Positions 16,827 through 27,598 of a DNA stretch of 64,000 nt are shown here, piece by piece. This DNA is from Lentzea alba (GTDB lineage Bacteria; Actinomycetota; Actinomycetes; Mycobacteriales; Pseudonocardiaceae). Made by a program: the position numbers and the translations under genes. Within the stretch, counting starts at the first letter, position 1, and every line of letters begins with the position of its first letter. A model generated the notes under the pieces. The model ran no database searches, was not told the origin of the DNA, and saw only the letters and a list, made by a program, of their open reading frames with translations. The DNA lies in assembly GCF_011067745.1 (NCBI RefSeq), contig NZ_JAAMPJ010000001.1, forward strand, positions 62,001-126,000, in the 5' to 3' direction.

Positions 16827-17074
16827 GCTCCACCCCCCAACCGAGTTGATCTACGACTATCAGTTTCGCCCGAACAGGACAACCCGCGCGATGTGCGGAA
16901 CTCGCTTCGCCCGTATCCAGTGTGAGATTCACCCGAAAGAGTTTCTGTTTTTACGGAGACGTATGTATGCAGCGAGTGACCTTCGTGCGTTGGAGATGTG
17001 CCAAAAGAGGACAACCGGGACCCGTCCCCTGCGTGCTTTGCACAATCGGTGACCGACTGTCGAAGGAGGCCGTC

Positions 17075-19105
17075 GTGGCGAGGGTTTTCATCAGCCACGC
17101 GACGCCGGATGTGGCGATCGCGACACTGATCCGTGACTGGCTCGGCACCGACCACGAAACTTTCCTGGAAGTTCATCCCGAGGACGGAATCCAGGTCGGC
17201 GAGGCCTGGCGGGAGCGCCTGCACGACGAGCTGCGCAAGGCGGACGCGGTGGTCTGCGTCGTCAGCGAGGCGTCGATCGCGTCGAGCTGGTGCACGGCCG
17301 AGGTCGCCATCGCGGACGCGTTGGGCTGCCTGCTGCTCCCCGTGCAGCTCGAAGGCGTCATCCACCCGTTGATCAGGCACCTGAACCACATCCCGCACAC
17401 CACCGCGCGCGAGCACCTGGAGAAGGCGCTGCGGCAGTTCGACGCCGGTGGCCGCAAGCTCGCGAAGGACCAGGAACCGTTCCCCGGCCTGGACGCGTTC
17501 ACCACGTCCCTGAGCGCCGTGTTCTTCGGCCGTGACCAGGAAACCCGCGCGCTGGCCCGCAAGGTGCGCCGCGGCCCCGGCCTGCTCACCGTCGTCGGAC
17601 CGTCGGGCTGTGGCAAGTCGTCGCTGGTCAAGGCCGGTCTGCTGGCCCAGCTGGCGGACGACCCGCGCTGGCTCGTCATGCCGCCGTGGCTGCCCGGCAA
17701 CGACCCGCTGGACGCGCTGTCCCGTGCGGTGCGCAAGACCGCCGAACGCGTCGGTCACGACTGGTCGCTGCAGGAGGCGCGGGACCGGCTCGTGCTCGAC
17801 GGGCTGCACGGCGTCGCGCAGGAGCTCGTCGACGAGGACCGCAGGCTGCTGATCACCATCGACCAGGCCGAGGAGCTCTTCACGCGCGCCGACGAGAAGG
17901 ACCGCCAGGTGCTGGCGAACCTGCTCCGGGAGGGCCTCGGTGACCGAGTGCGCGTGATCGCGACGCTGCGGTCGGAGTTCCTCGACGACCTGCGGACGTT
18001 GCCCGAACTGGCCGGTGTGCACATCGGCAGCTACGTGCTGGCGCCGCTCGCGCGCGAGGTGCTGAACATCGTGATCACCGGTCCCGCGAAGGTGGCCGGC
18101 CTCAAAGTCCACCCGGAGCTGGTCGCGCAGCTCGTCGAGGACACCGCGAGCGGCGAAGCGTTGCCGTTGCTGGCGTTCACGTTGCAGCACCTGGCGATGA
18201 ACGTGCCTCGCGGCGGCACGTTGTCCAGCGAACGGTACGAGCACCTCGGCGGCGTGCACGGCGCACTCGCCCAGCACGCCGACGACGTGCTCGACGGCGC
18301 GGTCTCGGAAACCGGTCTGGGCAAGGAGGAACTCCTCTCCCGGCTCGCGATGCTGGCCGCGCTCGACCACACCGGCCTCCCGACCCGCAAACGCGTCAAC
18401 CTGGCCCAGCTGGACGAAACCGCGCAGAAGGCGTTGGAGGTGTTCGTCCGGCACCGCCTGCTCACCGCGAACGGCGACAAGCAGGGCCGCTGGATCGGCG
18501 TGGCGCACGAGGCGTTGTTCACCGAGTGGCGGCCGCTGCGCAACGCGATCGACGAGCGCCAGATCGGCCTGCGCGCGGCCCAGTCGGTCGAGCTGGACGC
18601 CTCGCAGTGGATCGAGGGTGCACGGGCGGACCACCTGCTGCTCAACGAGGACACGTTCGCCGCGATCGAACCGCTGGTGTCCGACGACGACCTCAGCCCG
18701 GACGCCCGCCGCTACCTCGCCACCAGCCGCGTGCGAATCCATGCCCTGCAACGACAACGTCGTCATGAACGCCGCCGCACGACGAGCTGGCTGGCGGTGT
18801 TCCTCGTCGCCGCTGTTGGCGCGGCAGGACTCGCTGCCTTCCAGTGGCACACGGCCAGCGCCCAACGTGACGCGGCGACGGCGCGTGCGCTAGTCGCGCA
18901 GGCACAGGTGGTGCGCAACTCCGCGCCACAGCTCGCCTTACGCCTCCGCATAGCCGCACACGCACTGGCGCCGAGCCCGGACACCGAACTGGCCGACGCG
19001 GCACGCGCCTGTGCTGTCGCCAGCGGCGGCCTCAGTCGGCACGAGTGGCAGCAACACCTCCCGGGCCTGGCCTACCGCGACACCTGCGCCCGTCAGGAGA
19101 ACTAG
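17075..19105 (+). CDS. TIR-domain nSTAND1 NTPase with transmembrane segment, lacking WD40 repeats
   Basis: 676 aa from the GTG at 17075, with AAGGAGG 5 nt upstream; upstream in-frame codons lack homology. Residues 1-100 are a TIR domain (VFISHATPD, then ASSWCTAEVAIADA, where Glu76 is at the position of the catalytic Glu of NADase TIRs). Residues about 150-560 are an nSTAND1 P-loop module: FFGRDQE, Walker A VVGPSGCGKSSLVKAGL (about 172-188), Walker B RRLLITIDQAEELF (about 258-270), GEALPLLAFTLQHL. A membrane helix lies at about 568-590, then the coiled segment that normally leads into WD40 repeats. Instead of a propeller the protein ends after 86 residues with the terminal motif SRHEWQQHLPGLAYRDTC. 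Such proteins are candidate NAD-depleting defence sensors. Confidence 0.88.
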   Translation: MARVFISHATPDVAIATLIRDWLGTDHETFLEVHPEDGIQVGEAWRERLHDELRKADAVVCVVSEASIASSWCTAEVAIADALGCLLLPVQLEGVIHPLIRHLNHIPHTTAREHLEKALRQFDAGGRKLAKDQEPFPGLDAFTTSLSAVFFGRDQETRALARKVRRGPGLLTVVGPSGCGKSSLVKAGLLAQLADDPRWLVMPPWLPGNDPLDALSRAVRKTAERVGHDWSLQEARDRLVLDGLHGVAQELVDEDRRLLITIDQAEELFTRADEKDRQVLANLLREGLGDRVRVIATLRSEFLDDLRTLPELAGVHIGSYVLAPLAREVLNIVITGPAKVAGLKVHPELVAQLVEDTASGEALPLLAFTLQHLAMNVPRGGTLSSERYEHLGGVHGALAQHADDVLDGAVSETGLGKEELLSRLAMLAALDHTGLPTRKRVNLAQLDETAQKALEVFVRHRLLTANGDKQGRWIGVAHEALFTEWRPLRNAIDERQIGLRAAQSVELDASQWIEGARADHLLLNEDTFAAIEPLVSDDDLSPDARRYLATSRVRIHALQRQRRHERRRTTSWLAVFLVAAVGAAGLAAFQWHTASAQRDAATARALVAQAQVVRNSAPQLALRLRIAAHALAPSPDTELADAARACAVASGGLSRHEWQQHLPGLAYRDTCARQEN

Positions 19106-19524
19106 CGCTTGATGCCGAACTTCTCCTCGACCATCCGCCAGAACGCGGGCACGGCCTCGGTGACCGGGTGCTGCTGGATCTCCCGCCGTCCCTGCCGGCG
19201 CTTCTTGCGGCCCAGAAAGGTCAACGCGAAACAGCCGTCGTCGACCGGCGCCCCCGTCGACGGTGAGATCACCTTGATCGTCTCGTAGTGCCCGTTCGCC
19301 GGGGCCAGCGACACCACGACGAGATCGTGCATCGAGGTGGTCACCCCCAAGCGGTCCGCCACGCCGCTGTCCAGCACGCTCGCGACGATGTCCCGCAGGT
19401 ATTGGTGCGACTCGAAGCCCTGGTGGTCCCGACGCAGTTCGTCGAACCACTCGGCCACGTCCTCCCACGTCCGGCCTCTGAACTCACCGCGGATCGACGC
19501 GAACGCGAGCTGGAAGGGCTCCAT
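19102..19524 (-). CDS. Hypothetical protein
   Basis: 140 aa, start MEPFQLAFASIRGEFRGRTW. Soluble, mixed alpha/beta prediction by eye, with a basic patch GRKKRRQGRREIQQHP near residue 105-120. I do not recognise the family. It ends overlapping the convergent TIR-STAND gene by 4 bp. A strong hairpin at 19549-19582 separates it from gltD upstream, so it needs its own promoter, which would have to lie in the 24 nt between hairpin and start. Confidence 0.6.
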   Translation of the reverse strand: MEPFQLAFASIRGEFRGRTWEDVAEWFDELRRDHQGFESHQYLRDIVASVLDSGVADRLGVTTSMHDLVVVSLAPANGHYETIKVISPSTGAPVDDGCFALTFLGRKKRRQGRREIQQHPVTEAVPAFWRMVEEKFGIKR

Positions 19525-19548
19525 GACCGCGACACTAGAGAAAGGCGA

Positions 19549-19582
19549 ACGCCCCGCGCGACTTCATTGTCGCGCGGGGCGT
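19549..19582 (-). terminator. Terminator of the gltBD operon
   Basis: Perfect 14-bp stem ACGCCCCGCGCGAC / GTCGCGCGGGGCGT with a 6-nt loop (TTCATT), 31 nt past the gltD stop. Confidence 0.85.
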
Positions 19583-19613
19583 CATGCTGCTCTCCGCTGA
19601 TCAGACGCCGTTG

Positions 19614-21119
19614 TCAGACCACAGCGAGCGGAAGCTGGTTCGGAATCACCGGCGACGGCAGGTTCGAGGAACCCGTGAGGAAGTTGTCCACGGCGTTGGC
19701 CACGGACCGCCCCTCCGCGATCGCCCACACCACGAGCGAAGCACCGCGGTGTGCGTCGCCGCAGACGAAGACGCCGGGCGCCGAAGTCTGCCAGTCGGAG
19801 CCGCACGAGATGGTGCCGCGGGTCGTCAGCGAAATCCCGAGGTCGTCCAGGAGCCGCATGTGCTCGACGCCCTCGAACCCGATCGCCAGCAGCACCATGT
19901 CCGCGGGCAGCAGCTCGACCTCGTCGGACAGCGGCACCACGGAACGGCGGCCGGACGAGTCCTTCTCGACACGCACCTGCTGCAGTTCGATGAAGCGCAC
20001 GTGGCCGTCGTCGTCACCCACGAAGCGACGCACGGCGACGGTGAAGCGGCGCTCGCCGGCTTCCTCGTGTGCCGGGTAGGTGCGCAGGATGTGCGGCCAC
20101 ACCGGCCACGGCGAGCGGTCGTCGTCGCGCACGGTGGGGGGCATCGGGTACTGGTCGAGCTGCGTCACGGACAGCGCGCCCTGGCGGGTCGCGGTGCCGT
20201 AGCAGTCGGCACCGGTGTCGCCGCCACCGATCACGATGACGTGCTTGCCCTCAGCCGAGATCGGGGACGGGCCGTCGCCCTCGACGGCGCGGTTCGCGGG
20301 GACCAGGTGGTCCATCGCCAGGTGGATGCCCGTCAGCTCACGGCCGGGAGTCGACTTGTCGTCGCGGCCGCGCAGTGCGCCCACGGCCAGCACGACCGCG
20401 TCGAACTCGGCCCGCAGCTGCTCGACCGTGACGTCGACACCGACCTCGCAGCCGGTGACGAACTTGGTGCCCTCCCGGCGAAGCTGAGCGAGCCGGCGGT
20501 CGAGGACCTTCTTCTCCATCTTGAACTCGGGGATGCCGTACCGCAGCAACCCACCGAGCCGGTCGTCCCGTTCGTACACGACGACTTCGTGGCCCGCACG
20601 GGTCAGCTGCTGTGCGGCGGCCAGGCCGGCGGGGCCGGAACCCACGACCGCGACGCGCTTGCCCGAGGACACGGCCGCCTGGGACGGCTGGACGTAGCCG
20701 TTCTCCCACGACATGTCCGCGATGGTCTCCTCGACCCGCTTGATCGCGACGGCACCGCCGGCGTCGTGCGAGATCGCCAGCACGCAGGCGGCCTCACACG
20801 GTGCCGGGCACAGACGACCCGTGAACTCCGGGAAGTTGTTGGTGGCGTGCAGGCGGTCCGAGGCGAGCTCCCAGTCGCCGCGGCGCACCAGGTCGTTCCA
20901 CTCGGGGATCAGGTTCCCGAGCGGGCAACCCGCGGTTCCGCTGTGGCAGAAGGGAATGCCGCAGTCCATGCACCGCGTCGCCTGCGTGCGGACGGCCTTG
21001 TTCCGCTCGGCGGGATCCTCGGCGAGGTAGACCTCGTTCCAGTCCTGCAAGCGTTCCGGCTTCGGACGCTTCGGCGCGTCGGACCGGGTGTACTTCATGA
21101 AACCCTGTGGATCAGCCAC
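19614..21119 (-). CDS. gltD: Glutamate synthase (NADPH) small subunit
   Basis: 501 aa from the GTG at 21119 ([12 protein letters not shown], the family N-terminus); it overlaps the end of gltB by 8 bp. GltD passes electrons from NADPH through FAD and 4Fe-4S clusters to GltB. Seen: cluster Cys in [23 protein letters not shown] and [17 protein letters not shown]-binding [17 protein letters not shown], and NADPH-binding [17 protein letters not shown], ending with [24 protein letters not shown] longer reading to 21266 would intrude further into gltB and is rejected. Confidence 0.97.
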   Translation of the reverse strand: MADPQGFMKYTRSDAPKRPKPERLQDWNEVYLAEDPAERNKAVRTQATRCMDCGIPFCHSGTAGCPLGNLIPEWNDLVRRGDWELASDRLHATNNFPEFTGRLCPAPCEAACVLAISHDAGGAVAIKRVEETIADMSWENGYVQPSQAAVSSGKRVAVVGSGPAGLAAAQQLTRAGHEVVVYERDDRLGGLLRYGIPEFKMEKKVLDRRLAQLRREGTKFVTGCEVGVDVTVEQLRAEFDAVVLAVGALRGRDDKSTPGRELTGIHLAMDHLVPANRAVEGDGPSPISAEGKHVIVIGGGDTGADCYGTATRQGALSVTQLDQYPMPPTVRDDDRSPWPVWPHILRTYPAHEEAGERRFTVAVRRFVGDDDGHVRFIELQQVRVEKDSSGRRSVVPLSDEVELLPADMVLLAIGFEGVEHMRLLDDLGISLTTRGTISCGSDWQTSAPGVFVCGDAHRGASLVVWAIAEGRSVANAVDNFLTGSSNLPSPVIPNQLPLAVV

Positions 21120-24100
21120 GAGACGCCTCCATGACAGCCGCGTCAACGTCCCGGCCCTCGGCGCGGGCGAGGCGCATGGCCTCGAGAACGCGCTGGTAGT
21201 CGCCGGGCATGACCTTCGTGAACGCACCGGCTCGCCGAGTCCAGTCACCGAGCAGCGAAGCAGCAACGGCAGAGCCGGTGTGCTCGTGGTGCTTGGTGAC
21301 GGCGTCCTTGAGCCAACGCAGGTCCTCGGCGCTGAGGCGCTGCAGTTGCACCATCTCCTGGTTCACCGACAACGGGTCCAGGTCGAGCACGTACGCGATG
21401 CCGCCGGACATGCCGGCCGCGACGTTGCGACCGGTCGGCCCGAGCACCACGGCCCGGCCACCGGTCATGTATTCGAACGCGTGGTCGCCCACGCCTTCCG
21501 CCACCAGCAGGGCACCGGAGTTGCGCACGCAGAACCGCTCACCCACGCGGCCGCGCAGGAACACCTCGCCGGACGTGGCGCCGTAGCCGATCACGTTGCC
21601 CGCGATCACCTGGTCCTCGGCGCGGAACGGCGCGTCGTCGTGCGGCCGGACGATGATCCGCCCGCCGGACAGGCCCTTGCCGACGTAGTCGTTCGCGTCG
21701 CCGACCATCTCCAGCGTGATGCCGCGCGGCAGGAACGCGCCGAGCGACTGGCCGGCGGACCCGGTGAGCTTCACCCGGATCGTGTCGTCCTCCAGGCCCT
21801 CGCCGCCGTAGCGACGGGTGACCTCGGCGCCGAGCAGCGTGCCGACCGTGCGGTTGACGTTGCGGACCGGCAGCTCCAGGTTGACCTGGTGCGCGTCCTC
21901 CAGCGCCGCCTCGGCGAGCTGGATCAGCGTGCGGTCCAGGGCCTTGTCCAGGCCGTGGTCCTGGTCGCGGACCTTGCGCTTCGCCGTCGGGTACGGGGTT
22001 TCCGGCACCTCGAACACCGGGGAGAGGTTCAGGCCCTCGGTCTTCCAGTGCTCGATCGCGTCGTCCTTGTCGAGCAGCTCCGCGTGCCCGACGGCCTCGT
22101 CGATCGTGCGGAAACCGAGCTCCGCCAGCAGTTCCCTGGCCTCCTGCGCGATGAACTCGAAGAAGTTCACGACGTGGTCGGCCTGGCCGGTGTAGCGGGC
22201 GCGCAGGTCGGGGTTCTGCGTGGCGACGCCGACCGGGCACGTGTCCAGGTGGCAGACGCGCATCATCACGCAGCCCGCGACGATCAGCGGTGCCGTGGCG
22301 AAGCCGAACTCCTCCGCGCCCAGCAAGGCGGCGACGACGACGTCCCGGCCGGTGCGCATCGCGCCGTCCACCTGGACGGTGATGCGGTCGCGCAAACCGT
22401 TGAGCAGCAACGTCTGCTGGGTCTCGGCGAGGCCGATCTCCCACGGCGTTCCCGCGTGCTTCAGCGAGTTCATCGGCGAGGCACCGGTGCCGCCGTCGTA
22501 GCCGGAGATCAGCACGACGTCCGCGTGGGCCTTGGCGACACCCGCCGCGACCGTGCCGACGCCGATCGACGAGACCAGCTTCACGTGAACGCGCGCCTGC
22601 TCGTTCGCGTTCTTCAGATCGTGGATGAGCTGCGCCAGGTCCTCGATCGAGTAGATGTCGTGGTGCGGCGGCGGCGAGATGAGACCGACGCCCGGCGTGG
22701 AGTGCCGGGTGCGCGCGACCCACGGGTAGACCTTGAAGCCGGGCAGCTGGCCGCCCTCGCCGGGCTTCGCGCCCTGCGCCATCTTGATCTGGATGTCCGT
22801 GGAGTTCACCAGGTACTCGCTGGTGACGCCGAACCGTCCACTCGCGACCTGCTTGACCGCGGAGCGCCGCTCCGGGTCGTACAGACGCTCGCGGTCCTCG
22901 CCGCCCTCACCGCTGTTCGACCGGCCGCCGAGGCGGTTCATCGCGATGGCGAGGGTTTCGTGCGCCTCGGCCGAGATCGAGCCGTACGACATGGCGCCGG
23001 TGTTGAAGCGCTTGACGATCGAGCTGACCGGCTCGACCTCGTCGATCGGGATCGGCGTGCGGCCCTCGGTGCGGAACTTGAACAGGCCGCGCAACGTGCC
23101 GCCCTGCCGCGAGATGCGCTCGACCTCCGCCGTGTACTGGCGGAAGACGTCCTCCTTGCGCGTCTTCGTGGCGTGCTGCAACAGGAACACCGTCTCCGGC
23201 GTGAACAGGTGCAGCTCGCCCTCGCGGCGGTACTGGTACTCGCCACCGACCTCGAGCCGGCGGTGCACGCGGTCCGTCGGGTTGTCCGGGTGCGCACGGC
23301 GGTGGCGCAGGGCCACCTCCTCGGCCAGCACGTCCAGGTGAACGCCGCCGAGCTTGGACTGCGTACCGGTGAAGTACTCGTCGAGCAGGTCGTTCGACAG
23401 GCCGACCGCCTCGAAGACCTGCGCCGCGGTGTAGGCGCCGACCGTCGAGATGCCCATCTTCGACATGATCTTCAGGACGCCCTTGACGAGCGCCTTGACG
23501 TAGTTGCGGATCGCCTTGTGCGCCGGGACACCGGTGATGGCGCCCTGGCTGATCAGGTCCTCGATCGTCTCGAACGCGAGGTACGGGTTCACCGCGGCGG
23601 CGCCGTAGCTCAGCAGCGCGGCGACGTGGTGGACCTCGCGGCAGTCACCGGACTCGACGACGAGAGCGACGCGCAGACGTTCCTTGGTGCGCACCAAATG
23701 GTGGTGCACCGCGGAAACCAGCAGCAGCGACGGGATCGGCGCCATGCGGTGGTCGGAGTCGCGGTCGCTCAGCACCAGCGTCCGGGCACCGTTCGCGATG
23801 GCCTCCGACGCCTCGCGACGCACGCGCTCGATCGCGGCGGCCAGTGCCGCGCCGCCACCGTCCACTTCGTACAGTCCGGACAGGACGGTGCAGGCGAAGC
23901 CCGGCAGGTCGCCGTCGTCGTTGATGTGGATGAGCTTGGCGAGCTCGTCGTTGTCGATCACCGGGTAGTCGAGCGTCACGTGGCGGCACGAGACGGGGCC
24001 GGGGTCGAGCAGGTTCTGCTCGGGGCCCATCACGCGCTTGACGGACGTGACGATCTCCTCGCGGATCGCGTCCAGCGGCGGGTTCGTGACCTGAGCGAAG

Positions 24101-25635
24101 TTCTGCACGAAGTAGTCGTAGAGCAGCCGGGAACGCTGGCTGAGCGCGGCGACCGGGGTGTCCGTGCCCATGGACGCCAGCGGCTCGGCACCCATGATCG
24201 ACATGGGCGTGAGCAGGATCCGCAGCTCCTCCTCCGTGTAACCGAAGGTCAGCTGGCGGCGCACGACCGACTCGTGGCTCTGCACCACGTGCTCGCGGTC
24301 CTGCAGGTCGGCGAGGTCGAGCAGACCGGCGTGCAGCCACTCGTCGTAGGGCTGCTCGGTGGCGAGCCCCGACTTGAACTCCTCGTCGTCGACGATGCGG
24401 CCCTGCTTGGTGTCCACCAGGAACAGACGGCCCGGCTGCAGACGACCCTTCGCGACCACCTGGTCGGACGGCACGTCGAGCACACCCGTCTCGGACGCCA
24501 GCACGACGCGGCCGTCGGCGGTCTGCCACCAGCGGGCGGGACGCAGGCCGTTGCGGTCGAGCACCGCGCCGACGAGCTCGCCGTCGGTGAACGTGACACA
24601 GGCCGGGCCGTCCCACGGCTCCATCAGCGAGGCGTGGAACTGGTAGAACGCGCGGCGCTTCGGGTCCATCGTGGCGTGGTTCTCCCACGCCTCGGGGATC
24701 ATCATCAGCACCGCGTGCGGCAGGCTGCGGCCGCCGAGGTGCAGCAGCTCCAGCACCTCGTCGAACGACGCCGAGTCCGACCCGTCGGGGTCGCAGATCG
24801 GGAACAGCCGGGCGAGGTCACCGGGAATGAGATCGCTGTCCAGCAACGCCTCGCGGGCGCGCATGCGGTTGCGGTTGCCGCGAACGGTGTTGATCTCACC
24901 GTTGTGCGCGACGAACCGGAACGGGTGCGCGAGCGGCCACGAGGGGAAGGTGTTCGTGGAGAAACGGCTGTGCACCAACGCGATCGCCGTGTAGAGGCGC
25001 TCGTCGTGCAGGTCCGGGAAGAACGCCGGCAGCTGCTCGGTCGTCAGCATTCCCTTGTAGACGATCGTGCGCGCGGACAGCGACGGGAAGTACACGCTGC
25101 CTTCGTGTTCGACCCGCTTGCGCAGGCAGAAGGCCAGCCGGTCCAGCGCGATGCCGGACTCGTCGCGCGTGCCCTTCACGAACAGCTGCGCGAAGTGCGG
25201 TGCCACGGAAAGCGCCGTCGGTCCGACGTTCGCCTTCTCCGGGTCGACCGGAACGTCGCGCCAGCCGAGAACGACGAGGTTCTCCTCTTCGGCGATGCAT
25301 TCGATCTGCTGCATTGCCGCGACGCGTTCTTCGGATTCAAACGGAAGGAAAGCGATTCCCGCCGCGTACTGCCCGCGTTCCGGGAGCTCGAACTCGGCGA
25401 CCGCGCGCAGGAACTCGTCCGGCAGCTGCAGGAGGATGCCAGCACCGTCGCCCGAGGTGGGCTCGGCGCCGGCGGCGCCGCGGTGCTCCAGGTTGGCCAG
25501 CGCTGTCAACGCATCGACGACGATGCCGTGAGAACGCCTGCCCTGGATGTCGGCCACCATGGCGACACCACAGGCGTCGCGCTCATCAGCGGGGTCGTAA
25601 AGACCCTGGGGGCCGGGGATGGCGGAGAAGATCAC
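21112..25635 (-). CDS. gltB: Glutamate synthase large subunit
   Basis: 1507 aa from the GTG at 25635, with AAGGAGG 8 nt upstream. Converts glutamine plus 2-oxoglutarate to two glutamates. The class II amidotransferase Cys is Cys22 (ERDACGVAM), so a 21-residue propeptide must be removed. Then the central domain, the FMN-binding synthase domain ([31 protein letters not shown]) with the 3Fe-4S Cys of [15 protein letters not shown], and the C-terminal GXGXG beta-helix ([16 protein letters not shown]). Leads the gltBD operon. On the opposite strand an open frame runs nearly the full length, a product of codon bias. Confidence 0.97.
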   Translation of the reverse strand: MIFSAIPGPQGLYDPADERDACGVAMVADIQGRRSHGIVVDALTALANLEHRGAAGAEPTSGDGAGILLQLPDEFLRAVAEFELPERGQYAAGIAFLPFESEERVAAMQQIECIAEEENLVVLGWRDVPVDPEKANVGPTALSVAPHFAQLFVKGTRDESGIALDRLAFCLRKRVEHEGSVYFPSLSARTIVYKGMLTTEQLPAFFPDLHDERLYTAIALVHSRFSTNTFPSWPLAHPFRFVAHNGEINTVRGNRNRMRAREALLDSDLIPGDLARLFPICDPDGSDSASFDEVLELLHLGGRSLPHAVLMMIPEAWENHATMDPKRRAFYQFHASLMEPWDGPACVTFTDGELVGAVLDRNGLRPARWWQTADGRVVLASETGVLDVPSDQVVAKGRLQPGRLFLVDTKQGRIVDDEEFKSGLATEQPYDEWLHAGLLDLADLQDREHVVQSHESVVRRQLTFGYTEEELRILLTPMSIMGAEPLASMGTDTPVAALSQRSRLLYDYFVQNFAQVTNPPLDAIREEIVTSVKRVMGPEQNLLDPGPVSCRHVTLDYPVIDNDELAKLIHINDDGDLPGFACTVLSGLYEVDGGGAALAAAIERVRREASEAIANGARTLVLSDRDSDHRMAPIPSLLLVSAVHHHLVRTKERLRVALVVESGDCREVHHVAALLSYGAAAVNPYLAFETIEDLISQGAITGVPAHKAIRNYVKALVKGVLKIMSKMGISTVGAYTAAQVFEAVGLSNDLLDEYFTGTQSKLGGVHLDVLAEEVALRHRRAHPDNPTDRVHRRLEVGGEYQYRREGELHLFTPETVFLLQHATKTRKEDVFRQYTAEVERISRQGGTLRGLFKFRTEGRTPIPIDEVEPVSSIVKRFNTGAMSYGSISAEAHETLAIAMNRLGGRSNSGEGGEDRERLYDPERRSAVKQVASGRFGVTSEYLVNSTDIQIKMAQGAKPGEGGQLPGFKVYPWVARTRHSTPGVGLISPPPHHDIYSIEDLAQLIHDLKNANEQARVHVKLVSSIGVGTVAAGVAKAHADVVLISGYDGGTGASPMNSLKHAGTPWEIGLAETQQTLLLNGLRDRITVQVDGAMRTGRDVVVAALLGAEEFGFATAPLIVAGCVMMRVCHLDTCPVGVATQNPDLRARYTGQADHVVNFFEFIAQEARELLAELGFRTIDEAVGHAELLDKDDAIEHWKTEGLNLSPVFEVPETPYPTAKRKVRDQDHGLDKALDRTLIQLAEAALEDAHQVNLELPVRNVNRTVGTLLGAEVTRRYGGEGLEDDTIRVKLTGSAGQSLGAFLPRGITLEMVGDANDYVGKGLSGGRIIVRPHDDAPFRAEDQVIAGNVIGYGATSGEVFLRGRVGERFCVRNSGALLVAEGVGDHAFEYMTGGRAVVLGPTGRNVAAGMSGGIAYVLDLDPLSVNQEMVQLQRLSAEDLRWLKDAVTKHHEHTGSAVAASLLGDWTRRAGAFTKVMPGDYQRVLEAMRLARAEGRDVDAAVMEASRG

Positions 25636-26021
25636 TGCGCAGACCTCCTTCGTCGTCCTCGCGTAAAGAACTAAAGTCCTCGTGCTCAGACCTCGTACCA
25701 ACAGGTGGGAGCACGGGACGACGATGGCCCGCGTGTTGACGCGACTTTAACAGCCGCGAAACCCAGGGACACCCGCCAATGGGTGATCTAGGTCATGGAA
25801 GCGTAACGATTTCCCAGCGCTGAGCGACATTGCAGCGAACGTCGAGCTTCGTTACGGCCGCGTAAGCGTAACCGAGAGTTCAACGTCATCCAGGTTGATG
25901 AGAGCTGCGCGACAATCACGGTTTAACACTGGATCCAGCGGGTAACTGAGCGTTTTGCCTGCTCCGCGCTGTGTCATCTCAGTTAGCGGACGCTCACCGG
26001 CTTTCGTTCACGTGCAAAAGA
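25636..26021. other. Upstream region of gltB without genes
   Basis: No coding frame of merit. This stretch is more A+T-rich than its surroundings and must hold the gltB promoter. The only structure found is the inverted repeat listed at 25851-25872 and several scattered CGTAAC/GTTAC half-sites (25802-25807, 25851-25856, 25867-25872). Confidence 0.5.
25851..25872. promoter_or_regulatory. GTTACG-N10-CGTAAC inverted repeat upstream of gltB
   Basis: GTTACG (25851-25856) and CGTAAC (25867-25872) form a 6-bp inverted repeat with a 10-nt centre, 216 bp upstream of gltB; a further CGTAAC is at 25802-25807. GTnAC elements are half of the GlnR box of actinomycetes, but the GaAAC partner is not present at the proper spacing, so a nitrogen regulator site is only a suggestion. 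Confidence 0.3.
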
Positions 26022-26070
26022 CCGAGGTCCCGTTCACCCCGCGCCGCATGCGGGGAGAGCGGGACCTCGG
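26022..26070. terminator. Compound hairpin between dctA and gltB
   Basis: CCGAGGTCCCG (26022-26032) pairs exactly with CGGGACCTCGG (26060-26070); inside it CCCCGC and GCGGGG add an inner stem. It lies downstream of dctA after its first terminator and upstream of gltB; it may act as a second dctA terminator. Confidence 0.6.
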
Positions 26071-26095
26071 CATTCAGGAGGCCTTGCCTGGTCAC

Positions 26096-26129
26096 GTGAC
26101 CGGAGGCGGGAAGAGACGCCTCCGGTCAC
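26096..26129 (-). terminator. Terminator of dctA
   Basis: Perfect 13-bp stem GTGACCGGAGGCG / CGCCTCCGGTCAC with an 8-nt loop, starting 9 nt past the dctA stop. Confidence 0.8.
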
Positions 26130-26137
26130 GGACGTCC

Positions 26138-27487
26138 TCAGTGGGCAGCCGCCACCTTGTCCGACTCGGCGTGCTGCTTCTCCAGCAGGTCGTCCACGTC
26201 GACCAGGTTCGGGTTGTCCAGCACCTCGTTCAGGCGCTCCTTGTCGAGGCCCTTCTGCCACGCGGCGACGACCAGGGAGCCGACGCCGTTGCCGATCACG
26301 TTCGTGATGGCGCGGGCCTCCGACATGAAGCGGTCGATGCCGACGATCAGCGCGATGCCGACCGCGGGGATGGCCGAGTGGGCCTCGAAGGCCTGCAGCG
26401 AGGCGGCCAGGGTGACGAGACCGGCGCCGGTGACGCCCGCCGCGCCCTTCGACGCGATCAGCATGAACAGCAGCAGGCCGATCTGGACGCCGATCGAGAC
26501 GTCGTGACCCGTGGCCTGGGCGATGAAGATCGCGCCCATGGTCAGGTAGATGCAGGTGCCGTCGAGGTTGAACGAGTAGCCGGTCGGGATGGTGAGGCCG
26601 ACGACCGACTTCTGCGCGCCTGCCGCCTCCAGCTTGACCATCATGCGCGGCAGCACCGACTCGCTGGACGACGTGCCGAGCACGATCAGGATCTCGTCCT
26701 TGATGTAGCGCAGGAACTTCAGCAGGCTGAAGCCCGCGATCCGCGCCACGATGCCGAGCACGACGACGATGAACAGCAAACAGGTGGCGTAGAAGGAACC
26801 CATCAGCCACAGCAGCTTGCCGAGGATGCCGCCACCGAACTTGCCGACCGTGTAAGCGATACCGCCAAAGGCACCGATCGGCGCCGCGTACATGACGATC
26901 TTGATGATGCCGAACATGACCTTGGACAGCGTCTCCATCGCGGAGACGACCTTGGCACCGCGCTCGCCCATGCCCGCCACGGCGACGGCCACGAGGATCG
27001 CGATGACAAGGACCTGGATCAGCTGCCCGTCGGTGAACGCGCTGACGAACGACTTCGGGATCAGGCTCAGGATGAAGCCGGTGACGCCGGTCTCCGCGCT
27101 CGACGCCGACTTCAGCGTGGCGTCGGCCGCGCTCGCGTTGAGCGCGATCTCACCGCCGTGGTGACCCGGCTGCACGATGTTCACGACGATGAGACCGATG
27201 GCGAGCGCCACCGTGGTCATCGCGGTGAAGTAGAGGATCGTCCGCAGTGCGAGACCGCCCGCCTTGGCGAGGTTGCCGAGGCCCGCGATGCCGACGATGA
27301 TCGTCGCGAAGATGGTCGGCGCGATGACGACCTTGACGAGGTTGACGAACAGATCCGCGAGCCACTTCATCTCGGACGCCTGTTTCGGGAACAGGAAGCC
27401 GACGGCCGCGCCCAGCACGATGGAGACGAGCACCCAGAAGTAGAGGTGCTTGTAGATCGGTTTGCGGCCTGCGGTGGTGGTCGCCAC
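26138..27487 (-). CDS. dctA: C4-dicarboxylate/proton or sodium symporter (DctA type)
   Basis: 449 aa, typical DAACS family length with eight membrane helices and two re-entrant loops. Motifs: the serine-rich loop GTSSSESVLPRMM, the NLDGTCIYLT segment of helix 7, SKGAAGVTGAGLVTLAASL in the second hairpin, and IVGIDRFMSEARAITNVIGN, whose Asp/Arg/Asn bind the carboxylate. The SSSESVLP form favours DctA (succinate, fumarate, malate) over the glutamate transporter GltP. The TAXI binding protein and two-component system start 111 bp away and could respond to the same substrates. Ends with a terminator. Confidence 0.88.
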   Translation of the reverse strand: MATTTAGRKPIYKHLYFWVLVSIVLGAAVGFLFPKQASEMKWLADLFVNLVKVVIAPTIFATIIVGIAGLGNLAKAGGLALRTILYFTAMTTVALAIGLIVVNIVQPGHHGGEIALNASAADATLKSASSAETGVTGFILSLIPKSFVSAFTDGQLIQVLVIAILVAVAVAGMGERGAKVVSAMETLSKVMFGIIKIVMYAAPIGAFGGIAYTVGKFGGGILGKLLWLMGSFYATCLLFIVVVLGIVARIAGFSLLKFLRYIKDEILIVLGTSSSESVLPRMMVKLEAAGAQKSVVGLTIPTGYSFNLDGTCIYLTMGAIFIAQATGHDVSIGVQIGLLLFMLIASKGAAGVTGAGLVTLAASLQAFEAHSAIPAVGIALIVGIDRFMSEARAITNVIGNGVGSLVVAAWQKGLDKERLNEVLDNPNLVDVDDLLEKQHAESDKVAAAH

Positions 27488-27598
27488 GGTTCCTCCTTGA
27501 ACTTCGCGTTGGGTAGGAGAGTGAGCCGCGCCACCGACGGCAACAAGCCGACAGAAGGAAACTTCAGACAGCCCTGACGTAACAGCTAGGCTTCGTCC

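Noticed and set aside
16661..18865. 734-codon minus-strand frame opposite the TIR-STAND gene
   Set aside because: Antisense shadow; the plus-strand protein has full TIR and P-loop motifs and a proper ribosome binding site.
21088..25674. 1528-codon open frame on the plus strand opposite gltB
   Set aside because: It mirrors gltB over its whole length, its product is Arg/Val/Asp/His-biased with no domain, and gltB is certain. Such frames arise from G/C-rich third positions.
25636..26021. A GlnR box upstream of gltB
   Set aside because: GTTAC/GTAAC half-sites exist but the second element of the GlnR consensus is missing at the needed spacing; kept only as a weak inverted repeat.
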